Origin: Pseudoselenomonas ruminantium
Lineage (GTDB): Bacteria > Bacillota > Negativicutes > Selenomonadales > Selenomonadaceae
Assembly (NCBI GenBank): GCA_002448495.1
Contig: DJYL01000233.1
Location: 1 to 5,537 of the forward strand
Direction of reading: 5' to 3'
DNA length: 5,537 nucleotides
Positions 4,993 to 5,537 of the stretch are shown here, in pieces. The notes under the pieces were generated by a model. The model did not search any database and was not told where the DNA came from. It worked only from the letters and a program-made list of their open reading frames with translations. Position numbers and translations under genes: made by a program. Position 1 is the stretch's first letter. Each line of letters opens with the position of its first letter.

Positions 4993-5537
4993 ATGCAGAC
5001 GATTATCGGTGTCCGCTTCAAAAAAGCGGGCAAGATTTATTATTTTGCGCCGGGCAATCTGGATATCAAGCTGGGCGACATGGTTATTGTGGAAACGGCT
5101 CGAGGCATGGAATGTGGCGAAACGGTTATCGGCCCACGCGAGGAGGAAGACGATAAGATTATCCCGCCCTTAAAGGTGGTGCACCGCATCGCAAATGAAT
5201 CGGATATTCGCCGGATTGCGGAGAACAAGGAAAAGGAAAAGGAAGCCTTCGGCATCTGTGAGGAGAAGATTGCCGCGCATGGCCTCCCCATGAAGCTGGT
5301 GGAGGTGGAATACACCTTCGATATGAATAAGATTATCTTTTATTTCACGGCTGACGGACGCATTGACTTCCGGGAACTGGTCAAGGATTTGGCGGCTGTT
5401 TTCCGCACCCGCATTGAGTTGCGGCAGATAGGCGTAAGGGATGAAGCCAAGTTTATGGGCGGTATTGGCTGCTGCGGACGGCCCTTATGCTGTGCGACTT
5501 TTCTGGGGGATTTTGAGCCGGTGTCCATTCGCATGGC
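4993..5537 (+). CDS. ricT: RicT (YaaT), PSP1-domain protein, 3'-truncated
   Basis: The frame opens at ATG 4993 and stays open to the window edge, giving 181 codons of a protein usually about 270-300 residues long. The N-terminal part (IIGVRFKKAGKIYYF, then LGDMVIVETARGMECGEVV-like) is typical of the family. The PSP1 core follows: KLVEVEYTFDMNKIIFYFT, DGRIDFRELVKDLA, RTRIELRQIGVRDEAKF, and GIGCCGRPLCC followed by FLGDFEPVSIRMA. Cysteines 160, 161, 166 and 167 belong to the conserved Cys set. The second cluster (CGRLMCC in relatives) would lie beyond the edge. In B. subtilis RicT forms the RicA-RicF-RicT complex, binds iron-sulfur clusters and directs RNase Y-dependent mRNA processing. That role here is inferred from homology. 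Position directly after holB matches the Firmicutes order. Confidence 0.94.
   Translation, partial: MQTIIGVRFKKAGKIYYFAPGNLDIKLGDMVIVETARGMECGETVIGPREEEDDKIIPPLKVVHRIANESDIRRIAENKEKEKEAFGICEEKIAAHGLPMKLVEVEYTFDMNKIIFYFTADGRIDFRELVKDLAAVFRTRIELRQIGVRDEAKFMGGIGCCGRPLCCATFLGDFEPVSIRM

Noticed and set aside
4968..5156. 62-codon frame starting at TTG directly after holB
   Set aside because: It overlaps ricT out of frame, whereas the ATG at 4993 has a strong ribosome binding site and a clear PSP1-family product.

Overview
The window looks like ordinary chromosome from a Firmicutes-lineage (Bacillota) bacterium. The order yaaR-holB-ricT (yaaT) is the classical Firmicutes arrangement. All five tRNA genes encode their CCA ends, and a 3D-domain wall protein lies next to them. 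Balanced base composition and the style of the proteins make a Negativicutes/Selenomonadales-type genome (Selenomonas, Mitsuokella and relatives) my best guess. That placement is inference, not proof.

Layout: (1) 1-1993 is the 3' part of a large superfamily 1 (Upf1/COG1112-like) helicase gene that starts before the window. It ends in a Vsr/MTES_1575-like restriction-endonuclease-fold domain whose active-site residues appear to be replaced. (2) 1994-2128 has no gene. It holds three A7 tracts and a textbook sigma-A promoter (TTGACA, 17 bp, TATAAT). (3) 2129-2586 is a tRNA operon, Gly(GCC)-Gly(GCC)-Met(CAT)-Arg(ACG)-Tyr(GTA), closed by an intrinsic terminator at 2599-2622. (4) 2655-3412 is a single-gene unit with its own promoter and terminator. 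It encodes a secreted protein with a peptidoglycan-binding domain and a 3D domain, probably a muralytic enzyme. (5) From 3415 a new promoter drives yaaR (DUF327), holB (DNA polymerase III delta prime) and ricT (PSP1 domain). ricT runs off the right edge.

The last three genes form one compact operon with gaps of 18 and 25 bp. It joins a clamp-loader subunit to two proteins of less settled role, one of which (RicT) is part of an RNA-processing complex in Bacillus subtilis. I see no CRISPR array, insertion sequence, attachment site or clearly new multi-gene system. The observation most worth following is the helicase whose fused nuclease domain keeps its fold but has lost its expected catalytic residues. 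Helicases of this class occur in anti-phage loci.
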